Shown: positions 16,901-25,089 of the stretch, one piece after another
Layout: every line of letters starts with the position of its first letter
Numbering within the stretch: position 1 is the stretch's first letter
Source of the DNA: Rhizobium sp. BK650
GTDB taxonomy: Bacteria; Pseudomonadota; Alphaproteobacteria; Rhizobiales; Rhizobiaceae
Reading direction: 5' to 3'
NCBI RefSeq assembly: GCF_014195325.1
Contig: NZ_JACIBK010000001.1
Location: 806,001 to 870,000, forward strand
DNA: 64,000 nucleotides
Program-made: the position numbers and the translations under genes
The notes under the pieces: model-generated
The model's input: only the letters and a program-made list of their open reading frames with translations
The model's database searches: none
What the model was told of the DNA's origin: nothing

Positions 16901-17089
16901 CAGCTCGAAAACCATTCTTTCATCCTCGGCTGGAGCGAGCGCGGCGGCCCGGCCGTCAAAAAACCGCAAGCGGACGGATTCGGAATGTCGCTGATGCAGG
17001 GCGAAATCGGCTACCGGCTCGGAGGGCAGGTGGAAACAAATTTCGATTCCGGTGGTTTAACGGTCAACCTCTCTTTCCCGCTCAATTAG
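13994..17089 (+). CDS. CheB-CheR-PAS-HWE hybrid sensor histidine kinase
   Basis: A 1031-residue fusion. Start chosen at ATG 13994 behind GAGGAG. Order: CheB-type methylesterase (about 8-190; GIGASAGG with the Ser, VVTHLNPG with the His, SGGDGDGTLG with the Asp), CheR-type methyltransferase (about 213-480; VWVPGCATGEEVYS), a long coiled coil (about 645-732, many E-E-L repeats), a PAS domain (about 730-840) and an HWE kinase (ELNHRVKNML phospho-His near 850, REHWKEAS, and HELATNAAKYGA in the ATP lid region). No membrane segment, so cytoplasmic. The kinase should phosphorylate one or both flanking receivers (13470 and 17109). The esterase and methyltransferase substrates are unknown in such hybrids. 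Confidence 0.93.
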   Translation: MVQANPRFPIVGIGASAGGIPAMEGFFQGLPEPCGMAFVVVTHLNPGRQSRLHEVIARYTDMKVVLAADKVSVVPDTIYVMPENVVLGLHDGVLSVKPMDIHSMERKPIDVFFGELAKDQGEFAVGVILSGGDGDGTLGAKAIKERGGLTLAQTADGSGPRNPDMPQSAIASGLIDLALPSEQMGEKLVAFARSFASLSHIGGTDEQDKASDLERARERIYAILRNQSGHDFSGYKTKTFLRRVRRRMQVRQLKTIEAYVDSLEQDPDEVSRLFSDLLINVTNFFRDTDAFSVLETTVIPQLFAGRNATDTLRVWVPGCATGEEVYSIAILMREHMERLSQVPRVQIFATDIDEPALQIARTARYPEALLEGVSSTRKKKFFSSDGASFVVSSSIRELCIFSPHSVIRDPPFSRMDLVSCRNLLIYLGQEIQNRVVPTFHYALKPGGYLFLGTSEGIGQHGDLFTTVDKKNRIFQAREHANAHRLPILMGDERYTPFPASAKIDSRGFGGVQLRQAVEAQVLESFAPAHVVVNADGDVVYSSGRTSKFLEVPQGAPSRQLINMARRDLRLDLRAALRECASSRQRVTKDNIVVDDDDGRVQVVSVAVEPLGNRGSGEALYVVLFQTVGPSQARSEAERAQRNVEGTADLERELRDTRERLQSTIEEYETALEELKSSNEELVSVNEEAQSSNEELEASKEEMQSLNEELNTINAELNSKVEELDRANNDLKNLFDATEIATIFLDRNLVIRNFTPTASNFFKLRASDVGRPLTELSSDIDYPELNDHIAEVFASGQSRDRHLPRDEQGRHFLARLLPYRGDNNRIDGVIVTLIDVTTLAEAEQHQKVLISELNHRVKNMLAVTISIATQTLESSASPEAFHAAFVGRLKAMSRAYGLLSREHWKEASVKELIAQELTPFGAERIALDGPEYKLNPQRGLALGMVIHELATNAAKYGALSNGEGRIDVRWQLENHSFILGWSERGGPAVKKPQADGFGMSLMQGEIGYRLGGQVETNFDSGGLTVNLSFPLN

Positions 17090-17108
17090 CAACAGGTGGA
17101 GTGAGCCG

Positions 17109-17498
17109 TTGAAATCCAGCTTTCCCCACAGTTCCCTTTTTGCCGGAAAGCGAGTTCTCGTTGTAGAAGATGAGTTTTTGCTCGCAGAGGATGCGCGTAA
17201 AGAGCTTACCAAGCTCGGCGCAATCGTCATCGGTCCGACACCACGCGTCGATCATGCGCTCGCCCTCATCGAAGATCAGCAGATCGATGCCGCCATCCTC
17301 GATGTTTTCTTGTCCGACACGATGGTATTTCCCGTGGCGGAACGCCTCGAGGAGCTCGGCATCCCGTTCGTGTTCGCCACCGCTTACGATCCATCCGTCA
17401 TTCCCGGGAGGTTCGGTGGCTATATTCTCTGCGAAAAGCCAATCGAACTGGAAAATATAGCTCAAGGCCTTTTCGGACGACCAGCATCGGATGCTTGA
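17109..17498 (+). CDS. Single-domain response regulator (receiver)
   Basis: A 129-residue receiver. The frame opens with TTG at 17109, preceded by GGTGGAGTGAG, and lies only 19 bases after the kinase stop, so the two are probably cotranscribed. Markers: VLVVEDEFLLAEDA acidic pocket, phospho-acceptor Asp in AAILDVFLSD, switch Thr in FVFATAYD and Lys in LCEKPIE. It resembles the divergent receiver at 13470-13868 in length and in the GATIL/GAIVIGP stretch, suggesting duplication. It is a likely partner of the HWE kinase. No output domain. Confidence 0.88.
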   Translation: MKSSFPHSSLFAGKRVLVVEDEFLLAEDARKELTKLGAIVIGPTPRVDHALALIEDQQIDAAILDVFLSDTMVFPVAERLEELGIPFVFATAYDPSVIPGRFGGYILCEKPIELENIAQGLFGRPASDA

Positions 17499-17666
17499 TC
17501 GTCGAATTGCTGCGGTGTGGTGCAGGACCGCTTTGCGATCTCAGCGACCAAGCTCTGGCTCAGGGTTTTGCGAGGCTTTCGGCCCGCTGCAATTCTATTT
17601 TAAGAGACATAGTGCAGATCGCTCAGGCTGCAGCTTGCCCAATTCAAACTTGCCTGGAGAGACCCG

Positions 17667-18593
17667 TTGACTTCCGTATCAACTGCATTGCGCTTTCCTC
17701 CGGATGAAGCGAAGGTTTTGACCGTCGAAGCCATTGTGGAAAATCGCCTCTATCCCTTCGCTTTGAAGGATGCTGCGCTGAAGCTTATCGCAATGCACGA
17801 TGCCGCGCCTCGTATCGTGCGCTATACCGCGGACATGAAGCGATGGCTGCTGACGCAGTCCATTCTGGCGTTTCATTTTCAACGCGTCACGTCACCGTCT
17901 CATCCGGGCCTGACGGCCGCCAAGCTCAACGCCCTCATCACTGAAAGTAAGGTTGCCTCCAAGAACACGGCGTTTGCGCATCTCGCGGAGATGCGCAATT
18001 ACGGCCTCCTCGTCGATACCAATGAAAGCGGGGACAGGCGCGTTCGCCAGCTCAGAATTTCCGAAACTGCGGAAATCTTGATCCGCGAATGGTTCGATGA
18101 ACATCTGAAATCACTCGACATGCTCGATGGAGGCACACGATTCTCGCAGTCATCGGCCGATCCGCGCCTGCTTTGGTATGCGCAGCCAAGAATGGCCCAG
18201 AGCCTCTTTCACGATCCAGGCTGGGCCAGTCCTACCCAGACCGTCGACGCTTTCGTTCGAACTGCTTCCGGCAGCAACATCCTGCACGATCTGATGTCTC
18301 GATTGCCGCCGGAAAAGGAGTTGGAGCCGCGGATGTCGATTGGTCCTTTGCGCATCGGAGAATTCTTCAAGCGCTACGCCATCTCTCGGACTCATGCGCG
18401 GCGCCTTTTCGATCGCGCTCAGTTGGTCGATGCTTGTGGATGGGACCTCTCCAGCGACAGCGCTGATTTCTGGCTTGGGGCAGAGCTCATCCGTGACTAC
18501 CGGCACTGGCAGGCGGTCAAGTTTGCGGCCATCGACGAAGCGTTCGAATGGGCCTGTCGTCATGTACCGGAACCGACCATGCGCTCTCCCTGA
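17667..18593 (+). CDS. Winged-helix-like DNA-binding protein of unknown family
   Basis: A 308-residue soluble protein. It starts at TTG 17667 behind CTGGAGAG. Residues 50-135 read as a winged helix: helices around ILAFHFQRV and LTAAKLNALITE, a recognition helix SKNTAFAHLAEMRNYGLL and a wing with SGDRRVRQLRISET. A second helix-turn-helix-like stretch lies near 225-255 (LRIGEFFKRYAISRTHARRL). I see no kinase, receiver or enzyme motif. It follows the kinase/receiver pair by about 170 bases; whether it is their output is inference only. Possibly a MarR-like regulator with a C-terminal extension. Confidence 0.6.
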   Translation: MTSVSTALRFPPDEAKVLTVEAIVENRLYPFALKDAALKLIAMHDAAPRIVRYTADMKRWLLTQSILAFHFQRVTSPSHPGLTAAKLNALITESKVASKNTAFAHLAEMRNYGLLVDTNESGDRRVRQLRISETAEILIREWFDEHLKSLDMLDGGTRFSQSSADPRLLWYAQPRMAQSLFHDPGWASPTQTVDAFVRTASGSNILHDLMSRLPPEKELEPRMSIGPLRIGEFFKRYAISRTHARRLFDRAQLVDACGWDLSSDSADFWLGAELIRDYRHWQAVKFAAIDEAFEWACRHVPEPTMRSP

Positions 18594-18673
18594 GCGAAGA
18601 TCAGCAGATGATGCCGTGGTCTCAATGTTTTCTAGTCCATCGAACTGGAAATGCGCGAGGTGTGAGCTTGGAG

Positions 18674-18795
18674 CCCCCTCATCCGTCCCTTCGGGCCACC
18701 TTCTCCCCGTTGGGGGAGAAGGGGTGTCGTCGCAGCGTTTCGATTCCCCCCTTCTCCCCTGCGGGGAGAAGGTGCCCGAAGGGCGGATGAGGGGG
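18674..18795. repeat. Rhizobial palindromic intergenic repeat
   Basis: A 122-base element with long inverted arms: 18674-18708 (CCCCCTCATCC, then CCTTCGGG and CCTTCTCCCC) against 18763-18795 (GGGGAGAAGG, CCCGAAGGG, GGATGAGGGGG). Further CTTCTCCCC/GGGGAGAAG repeats lie in the centre. It sits between the convergent ends of the winged-helix gene and the ABC exporter gene. The arms match the RIME-like repeats common between rhizobial genes; copy number cannot be judged here. Confidence 0.8.
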
Positions 18796-18823
18796 CCACG
18801 GGCACGCACCTTGGTCGTTTTCC

Positions 18824-20692
18824 TTACCCTGTACCCAACTCATCAATTTCCTCCGGAATAAACCCGCCCGTCTGCCGCCGCCACAGGCGCGCGAACAGTC
18901 CGTCGCTTGCTATCAGCTCTTCCGGCCGGCCTTCCTCGACGATGCGGCCATGGTCGAGCACGACGATGCGATCCATGCTGGAAATCGTGGAAAGGCGGTG
19001 GGCGATGGCGATGACGGTTTTTCCTTCCATCACCAGGTTCAGCCGTTCCTGGATGGCGGCTTCGGATTCGCTGTCGAGGGCCGACGTTGCCTCGTCGAGT
19101 ACCAGGATCGGCGCGTTCTTGAGAAGCACCCGGGCGATCGCCACACGCTGGCGCTGGCCGCCCGAAAGCTTGATGCCGCGGTCGCCGACGAAGGCTTCGT
19201 AGCCCTTGCGGCCTTCGCTGTCAGCGAGATCGGCGATGAAGACGTCTGCGCTCGCCATCTTCGCCACGTTCTCGATCTCTTCCTGTGTCGCCTCCGGCCG
19301 GCCGTAGCGGATGTTGTCGCCGACCGAGCGATGCAGCAGCGCGACGTCTTGGGCGATGACGCCGATGGCGCGGCGCAGGCTGGACTGGGTGACGGTGCGG
19401 ATATCCTTGTTGTCGATTAGGATCGCCCCCTCCTTGATGTCGTAGAAGCGCAAGAGCAGGTTGGCGAGCGTCGTCTTGCCCGCGCCTGACAGGCCGACGA
19501 GGCCGACTTTTTCGCCCGGGCGTACGGTCAAAGACAGGTTGTCGATGACCGACTTCCCGGACTTGTAAGCGAAGTGGACGTTGTCGAAGCGGATTTCGCC
19601 TGATGGCACGGCGAGCTCCGTCGCGTCCGGTCTGTCGACGATGGTGGGCGGCGTCGTCATGACCGGCATCGCATCCTTTATCGTGCCGATCGCTTGGAAG
19701 ATCGCCTGGCCCATCTGCAGGAAAGTGAAGATCTGCGTCGACAGCCGGTTGAGAATATAGACGGCGCCGACGAATTCGCCGATCGAGAGAAAGCCGTAGA
19801 GGAGGCCGGAAAAGCCGATCGACAGCATGCTCAGCCACAACAGCGTGTTCAGCACAACGACTGTGAGTTCCGAGCTGCGGTAGATGCGCTGTTCGCTGTG
19901 CTGCGTGCGCACGTTCTTCTCGATGATGCGGCGGATGGCGCCAGCCTCGCTGTCTTCAGCAGCGAATTGTTTGATCATCTGCATGTTGGTGTAGAGATCG
20001 GTGATCGCGCCGGCGACCAGGCTGCGCTGCTTGGCGGTGCGGCGCGCGCGCTCGGCAAAGATCGGCACGATCCTGACCGTGAATGCGACATTGAGAAGAA
20101 TCCAGATGACGACAGGCACGGCAAGCTGCCAGGCGAGTGCGCTTAACAGGATCACCGAGCCCACCAGCTGCAGCAGGAAGCGCGGAACGGTCTGGAAGGC
20201 GGCGCTGATCTGCGACTGGACGGCGGAGGAGACCTGCTGCAGGCGCGAGGCGACCTGTCCGGCATAGAGATCGTGGAAGAAGGCGAGGTCTTGCCGTTCC
20301 ACCGCCTTATGACCTTGCCACTGAATGGCAGCTGGCATGCCGACCCCCAAAGTATGGGACTGGAGCGTGTTCAGCATGAAGGAAAGGATCGGCATGACAG
20401 GGAAAATCAGCAGGCCGAGGATGGTGAGCAATGGCCATTCGTGATGCAGGAAGGCGGCAGCACCTTGCTGTGTCACACCATCGACGATGACCGAAAGCCC
20501 CCAGACGATTGTCAGGTTGACGGCCTCGAATGCCATCGAGGAAAGCGCCAACGCAATCAGCACGCCGCGAAACATCGAGATGAAGTGCAGGAGCACGGTG
20601 ACCGGCCCCTTCGACGGCAGCGGCCGGTAGGGTATATCAAGCGGCCGGATCAGCGTTTCGAAGGGACGGTAGATCGCATCTGAAATCGACAT
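18824..20692 (-). CDS. ABC exporter, fused membrane and ATPase domains
   Basis: A 622-residue half-transporter. The first ~340 residues hold the six-helix exporter domain (HDLYAGQVASRLQQVSSAV is the typical intracellular loop). The ATPase follows: Walker A GLSGAGKTT near 420, Q-loop IAQDVALLHRSVGDNIRYG, signature LSGGQRQR, Walker B ILVLDEATSALD and the H-loop IAHRLST. The layout fits the multidrug/lipid exporter class (MsbA/HMT-like), which acts as a homodimer. It has a long N-terminal cytoplasmic stretch (about 30 residues). No substrate evidence in the context. The gene stands alone, with no recognisable partner. Confidence 0.9.
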   Translation of the reverse strand: MSISDAIYRPFETLIRPLDIPYRPLPSKGPVTVLLHFISMFRGVLIALALSSMAFEAVNLTIVWGLSVIVDGVTQQGAAAFLHHEWPLLTILGLLIFPVMPILSFMLNTLQSHTLGVGMPAAIQWQGHKAVERQDLAFFHDLYAGQVASRLQQVSSAVQSQISAAFQTVPRFLLQLVGSVILLSALAWQLAVPVVIWILLNVAFTVRIVPIFAERARRTAKQRSLVAGAITDLYTNMQMIKQFAAEDSEAGAIRRIIEKNVRTQHSEQRIYRSSELTVVVLNTLLWLSMLSIGFSGLLYGFLSIGEFVGAVYILNRLSTQIFTFLQMGQAIFQAIGTIKDAMPVMTTPPTIVDRPDATELAVPSGEIRFDNVHFAYKSGKSVIDNLSLTVRPGEKVGLVGLSGAGKTTLANLLLRFYDIKEGAILIDNKDIRTVTQSSLRRAIGVIAQDVALLHRSVGDNIRYGRPEATQEEIENVAKMASADVFIADLADSEGRKGYEAFVGDRGIKLSGGQRQRVAIARVLLKNAPILVLDEATSALDSESEAAIQERLNLVMEGKTVIAIAHRLSTISSMDRIVVLDHGRIVEEGRPEELIASDGLFARLWRRQTGGFIPEEIDELGTG

Positions 20693-20883
20693 GATCGACG
20701 TGAGCCTCTCGGATCGAATATCGGGAAGGGCGGCGGAACACGGCTACGCGGTACAGTATGGAATCACCTTCCGGCTGCAATCTCAACTAGAAATTTTGGA
20801 AATCTCCGCTGAAGGGAGGCGCCGGCGCTTGGTTATGCGGTCAGGCCACCAGCCATAGCGGCCGTTCTGCGATCGAATGTGGC

Positions 20884-21783
20884 TCAGTTCATCGATTTGA
20901 ACGTCTCAAAAATCAGCGCCCTCAGCCAGCGATGGACAGGATCTGCATCCATTCGAGGGTGCCATGCCTGGACGATGTCGAAACCCGGCACGGCGACCGG
21001 CAGGTCGAATGCCCTGATCTGATCTGTCGCGACGGATTTGCGATAGGAGTTGGGAATTGCGCCGATCAGATCGGATGCCGCGGCAACTGCGATGACAGCC
21101 GGAAAGCTCGGGACGATCAGTCTGACATTGCGGTAAATGCCGAGTTCGGCGAGCGCCCTGTCAACAGGGCCGGCATAATCCGCCTGCGGTGAGAAGAGGA
21201 CGTGGCCGCAGGCGGCATAGGTCTCGACCGTGATCTTATCCGTATCGAAAATCGGGTGTCCTATCCTCGCGAGACCGACATATCGATCTGCAAATAGGGT
21301 CTGACAACGCAGTTCCCCGCTGTTCGTCGGCAGGACGCCGATATCCAGATCCACGGCTGCGTCTCTCAGGGATTGAACATCCTTGTCCGATCTCGGCGCA
21401 AACCGAAGCCTTATCCCTGGCGCCGCATTCGCGACGGCGGCGCTCAGGCGCGCGGCAAAGATTAGCACGAATGCCTCATTGGCACGGATCGTGAAATCAC
21501 GCTTCACCTCGCCGATTTCCACTGACGATGGGGGACTGAGCACCGCTTTCACGGCATCTTTCAGCGAATGCACATCCTCGGCAATCGCTAGGGCATGAGG
21601 AGTGGCGATCATGCCGCGCCCGGCAGGCACGAGGATCGGGTCGCCGAGGGCGATCCTCAAGCGTGACAGCGTCCGGCTCATGGCGGATGTGCTGAGGCCG
21701 AGCCGACGCGCGGCGCCAGATACGCTTCTCTCGCGCAGCAGCGCATCCAGCGCCACCAGAAGGTTGAGATCGAGATCGGACAT
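20884..21783 (-). CDS. LysR-type regulator, probably of the divergent MFS exporter
   Basis: A 299-residue LysR regulator with the N-terminal winged helix (LDLNLLVALDALLRERSVSG, then GLSTSAMSRTLSRLRIALGD) and a periplasmic-binding-like effector domain (from about residue 95, RDFTIRANEAFVL). The DNA-binding part is of the NodD/NahR type ('LNLL..LDALL'). It is divergent from an MFS drug exporter with 120 bases between starts and very likely regulates it in response to a small molecule. The start at MSDLDLNLL is clear, although the ribosome site is modest (GGAAGGTC). Confidence 0.9.
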   Translation of the reverse strand: MSDLDLNLLVALDALLRERSVSGAARRLGLSTSAMSRTLSRLRIALGDPILVPAGRGMIATPHALAIAEDVHSLKDAVKAVLSPPSSVEIGEVKRDFTIRANEAFVLIFAARLSAAVANAAPGIRLRFAPRSDKDVQSLRDAAVDLDIGVLPTNSGELRCQTLFADRYVGLARIGHPIFDTDKITVETYAACGHVLFSPQADYAGPVDRALAELGIYRNVRLIVPSFPAVIAVAAASDLIGAIPNSYRKSVATDQIRAFDLPVAVPGFDIVQAWHPRMDADPVHRWLRALIFETFKSMN

Positions 21784-21857
21784 GACCTTCCTTTATCGAG
21801 GTATGGCGTTTTGCGCAACAGTTGGTTGATTCCGTTGCGTCTGGCGCGGTCGCCGGG

Positions 21858-21889
21858 TTGGACCTAATTATTCGGCCGTCCGATAATTA
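21858..21889 (+). promoter_or_regulatory. Promoter and inverted repeat before the MFS gene
   Basis: TTGGAC (21858-21863) and GATAAT (21882-21887), 18 bases apart, form a sigma-70-like promoter. An imperfect inverted repeat, TAATTATTCGG against CCGATAATTA (21865-21889), spans the spacer and -10 and could be the LysR binding site or a repressor site. Confidence 0.5.
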
Positions 21890-21903
21890 TTGGGAGTTTC
21901 TCA

Positions 21904-23298
21904 ATGTCCCTTGTTTCCACCGCACCCATCTCTCAGGACGGCTTGGCAACGCCGCGACGGTATCTGGCCATCGCACTCATACTTGCGACAATCGTTCTCG
22001 TCGTCCTGGACGGAGCCATCGCCAACGTCGCCTTGCCCTCGATTGCGCTCTCGCTGCAGGCCGAAGCCGGCAACACCGTATGGGTCGTCTCGGCTTATCA
22101 GCTGGCGGTGCTGGTCGCCCTGCTTCCGTGTGGCGCGCTCGGGGAAATCTACGGTGCGCGGCGGGTCTTTCTGATCGGTGTCGCGCTGTTCACGGCGGCT
22201 TCGGCTGCCTGCGCCTTCGCGGGCGACCTCTCGCTGCTGATCCTTGCCCGTTTCGCGCAGGGTCTCGGCGCGGGCGCCATCATGGCGCTTGCCATGATGA
22301 ATCTGCGCTCAGCCTTGCCGCAGCACATGCTCGGTCCGATCATCGGCATCAATGCCATGGTCATCGCCATTTCTTCGGCTGCCGGCCCCGGCATTGCCGG
22401 CGCGATCCTTTCGGTCACGACCTGGCCGTGGCTGTTTGCGGTCAATATACCGCTTGGCATCATTGTCCTGCTCAGCGGGGGCGTGCTGGGAAAAATGCAG
22501 GGCACGAACCGGAAGCTGAACGCCAAGGCCTTGCTGGCCAACACGCTGATGTTCATCCTCTTCTTCTACGGTGCCGACCAGATCGCCAATGCGCCGGCCA
22601 ATGGCACGCTCCTCATCGCCGCCTCGATAGTCTGCCTTGTCATCCTGCTGCGCCTGGAACGCGGTAGCACTGCTCCGATCATTCCGACGGATCTTCTGGC
22701 GACACCGGCATTCCGCGTCGCGGTCATCGCCTCGATATCCTGCTTCTGCGGCCAGATGCTGAGCTACATCGCGCTGCCGTTCTATCTTCAACACAGGTTG
22801 CACATGACGCCGGTTCTCGCCGGTCTCTACATGATGCCCTGGCCTGTTGCGACCGCGGTCATCGCGCCGGTTTCGGGACGTCTGGCAAACCGCGTCAAGA
22901 CGGCATGGCTTTGCGCCACGGGCGGCGCGCTGCTGAGCGGCGGCCTGCTTGTGGCCGTTCTCAGTCCGTCCGATCCAAGAGGCATCGCTTTTGTGGCTGG
23001 CACTGTCATCGCCGGCCTGGGTTTCGGACTGTTCCAGACGCCGAACAACCGCATCCTGCTTCTGTCGGCGCCGAAAGCCAGAAGCGGCGCGGCAGGCGCG
23101 GTGCAGGGCACTGCGCGGCTTCTCGGCCAGACGCTTGGCGGAATCTCGATGTCACTCATCTTCGCAACGCTGCCGCTCTCGGCCGCACCCGAATTTGCAG
23201 TGGCCATCTCCGCCGGCTGCGCGGCGATTGCAAGTCTGGTCAGCCTGAGCCGGGCCCGCTACGAGCTAGCGGGAGCTTCTGAAGACCGCCCTCGATAA
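21904..23298 (+). CDS. MFS drug exporter, DHA2 (EmrB/QacA) class
   Basis: A 464-residue transporter with about 14 predicted membrane helices. MFS markers: helix 1 with LDGAIANVALPSIA (the DHA2 'D-x-x-I-V-N-V-A-L-P' motif), the loop 2-3 motif GALGEIYGARRVF, and motif C-like GPGIAGAILS near residue 160. Helices 11-14 follow GLGFGLFQTPNNR. Family members pump lipophilic drugs or dyes out in exchange for protons. The divergent LysR gene suggests inducible expression. Start ATG 21904 has GGGAG upstream. Confidence 0.9.
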   Translation: MSLVSTAPISQDGLATPRRYLAIALILATIVLVVLDGAIANVALPSIALSLQAEAGNTVWVVSAYQLAVLVALLPCGALGEIYGARRVFLIGVALFTAASAACAFAGDLSLLILARFAQGLGAGAIMALAMMNLRSALPQHMLGPIIGINAMVIAISSAAGPGIAGAILSVTTWPWLFAVNIPLGIIVLLSGGVLGKMQGTNRKLNAKALLANTLMFILFFYGADQIANAPANGTLLIAASIVCLVILLRLERGSTAPIIPTDLLATPAFRVAVIASISCFCGQMLSYIALPFYLQHRLHMTPVLAGLYMMPWPVATAVIAPVSGRLANRVKTAWLCATGGALLSGGLLVAVLSPSDPRGIAFVAGTVIAGLGFGLFQTPNNRILLLSAPKARSGAAGAVQGTARLLGQTLGGISMSLIFATLPLSAAPEFAVAISAGCAAIASLVSLSRARYELAGASEDRPR

Positions 23299-23399
23299 GT
23301 GATCTGTCCGCGAAGCGGTGATATTGGCCTCTACCGCGACCTGTGAGGTACAGGCCACTCCGCAGCGGACAAGAATGAAGCAGGAGATTCAGGGGGCAT

Positions 23400-23819
23400 T
23401 CAACCTGCGTGCCTGACAATGCTGCCCTCATGAAAATGCTCGCCGGCGCTGTCGATCTGAACCCAATGATGTTTAGATCGCTCGAAGATCGATTTAGCGG
23501 GAGCGGGGAGGTGGCTGGTCTCGGTTAAGGCTCCGAGCGCCACGCCGATCATGGAGGGCAGGTTTTCGGCCTTCCAATAGATCGACGAGCCGCAGTCCGG
23601 GCAGAAATAGGAATGCACCTTTCCGCCGCTTGCCGCATCGCGCGTGTATTGCCTGGCCGTTCCCGAGATGGCGACGGCTTCGACGGGATAGAAGGCGCCG
23701 GCGCCGAAGGGGGCGCCTGTTCGCCTCTGGCATTCGATGCAGTGACAGGCGATCACTGCCTTTGGTTCATCCGGCAGCGTCAATCCAAGCGCACCGCAGC
23801 TGCATCTGGCATTGGCCAT
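23400..23819 (-). CDS. GFA family (CENP-V/GFA) zinc protein
   Basis: Start chosen at ATG 23819 behind AAAGGAG; a longer frame to 23921 has an Arg/Pro-rich head unlike the family. The 139-residue product shows the GFA zinc motifs: C-S-C-G near 6-9, C-H-C-I-E-C near 27-32 (CHCIECQRRTGAPFGAG) and C-P-D-C-G near 75-79. Proteins of this fold are annotated as glutathione-dependent formaldehyde-activating enzymes, but most members lack demonstrated activity. It converges with the MFS gene. Another member, of a different subgroup, occurs at 40488-40889. Confidence 0.88.
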   Translation of the reverse strand: MANARCSCGALGLTLPDEPKAVIACHCIECQRRTGAPFGAGAFYPVEAVAISGTARQYTRDAASGGKVHSYFCPDCGSSIYWKAENLPSMIGVALGALTETSHLPAPAKSIFERSKHHWVQIDSAGEHFHEGSIVRHAG

Positions 23820-24206
23820 CGGGATACTCCTTTGCGAAGGGTGGGGAAGATTTCGGGATTTTGCGGAAGGTGCCGGGCGCCGAGCAGGATTCGCTCGTCT
23901 TGAAGCGACGGCAGCTGCCACCAGCCGCGGCCATTCTCGGGGTGCCGCTAGCGAGAGATCAAGCTGAGCATGCCGATGAGACTATGTTCGAAGCGGCTAT
24001 CTGTTGCTCAAACTATCAGGAGTAGCGCCGGTCGGCAAAATCTAATTTCGTTCTGCCATTAACTTTGAAAACGCGGAGATCGACGAAGTTTGAAGAATTG
24101 CCAGCCCATTCGAAAAGCCGGTCCCTGTGGAGCAGGCCCGGCTGTTTCAGGGAGGTAGACCGATCGACCGCCCCAGTGTCGTGATCTATTGCAAGGATCC
24201 GCTGCC
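23820..24206. other. Intergenic region with no gene seen
   Basis: About 390 bases between the end of the VOC gene and the start of the GFA gene. Short frames (for example 24059-24241 minus) show no family resemblance or ribosome site. I see no repeat or strong hairpin. The promoter of the GFA gene should lie here but is not recognisable by consensus. Confidence 0.5.
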
Positions 24207-24686
24207 TCAGCCGCGGCGGGCCGCTTCGATCGCTGCGACATCGATCTTTCGCATCGTCATCATTGCGTCGAAGGCGCGTTTTGCCGCAGGACCGCCGGCG
24301 CTAAGCGCTTCCATCAGGACCCTTGGGGTGATCTGCCAGGAGACGCCCCATTTGTCCTTGCACCAGCCGCATTCGCTTTCCTCGCCACCATTGTCGACGA
24401 TCGCGTTCCAGTAGCGATCGGTCTCTTCCTGAGTTTCCGTGGAGATCTGGAAGGAGAAGGCTTCATTGTGCTTGATCTGAGGGCCGCCATTCAGGCCGAT
24501 ACAGGCAACGCCGCAGACCGTGAAATGGACGACCAGAACGTCTCCCTGCTGACCGGCCGGATAGTCGCCGGGTGCGCGGTGAATGGCGCCGACGCTGCTG
24601 TCCGGAAAGGTCTCGGCGTAAAAGCGGGCGGCTTCCTCGGCGTGCTTGTCATACCAGACGCAGATCGTGTTCTTTGCGATTGCCAT
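24207..24686 (-). CDS. VOC-family protein, PhnB / '3-demethylubiquinone methyltransferase' type
   Basis: Start chosen at ATG 24686; an earlier in-frame start has an Arg-rich head. The 159-residue product has the VOC (glyoxalase fold) beta-alpha-beta-beta-beta layout with F-Y-x-E-T-F-P near 25-32, a conserved core GGPQIKHNEAFSFQI, and WCKDKWGVSWQITP near 108-121, the PhnB-like hallmark. Such proteins are often called 3-demethylubiquinone-9 3-methyltransferases, a misleading name because they have no SAM site. Function is uncertain, possibly binding of small aromatic or metal ligands. Confidence 0.88.
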   Translation of the reverse strand: MAIAKNTICVWYDKHAEEAARFYAETFPDSSVGAIHRAPGDYPAGQQGDVLVVHFTVCGVACIGLNGGPQIKHNEAFSFQISTETQEETDRYWNAIVDNGGEESECGWCKDKWGVSWQITPRVLMEALSAGGPAAKRAFDAMMTMRKIDVAAIEAARRG

Positions 24687-24780
24687 TGCGCGGTCCTTTG
24701 CTGTTTCGTTCCCTCCGCAGTGACATAAGCGGCGAACCGGTTTTCGCCAGTCCCGGCGCGGCATTTAAGCTCCGACCCCG

Positions 24781-24990
24781 TTATCCCCAGAACCATGACC
24801 TGCTGACCTCGGTCCTTGCCTCGGAAGGGCTGACGCCGATATCGCGGAGCTGATCCTCGGAGAGATCGGAGAGTGCCAGCCGCTCGCGGCGCTTGCTGAA
24901 ATACAGGGTGAGGCGCATCAGGCAGCGCCGCGCAATGCTGCCGCTCTGGGCGCGGTCCCTTGTCGTTGGCAGTTCTGCATCTGATATCAT
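24781..24990 (-). CDS. DUF1127 small protein
   Basis: A 69-residue protein with the DUF1127 core: a basic helix (MRLTLYFSKRRERLALSDL), then SEDQLRDIGVSPSEA, and a C-terminal Trp-Phe-Trp. DUF1127 proteins of alphaproteobacteria are small Arg-rich factors, several of which affect RNA turnover or phosphate and stress metabolism. It is divergent from a LysR regulator with 99 bases between, including an inverted repeat, and is a likely target of that regulator. Confidence 0.85.
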   Translation of the reverse strand: MISDAELPTTRDRAQSGSIARRCLMRLTLYFSKRRERLALSDLSEDQLRDIGVSPSEARTEVSRSWFWG

Positions 24991-25052
24991 CGGGCATCTC
25001 CGGCATTCGTCTTGGAGGCCTCAAAATGGACTGGTGTGCGCTCCTAATGAAG

Positions 25053-25078
25053 CTTATGGTTTTTATGCAATCCATAAG
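25053..25078. promoter_or_regulatory. LysR-type operator candidate
   Basis: CTTATGG (25053-25059) and CCATAAG (25072-25078) form a perfect inverted repeat with a 12-base centre. It lies 12 bases before the LysR start and 63 before the DUF1127 start, the usual place for autoregulation and divergent control. Confidence 0.55.
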
Positions 25079-25089
25079 GAATTCTTCTG

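Noticed and set aside
18674-18795. CRISPR array
   Set aside because: The repeats are inverted arms of one palindrome, not regularly spaced direct repeats, and no cas gene is near.
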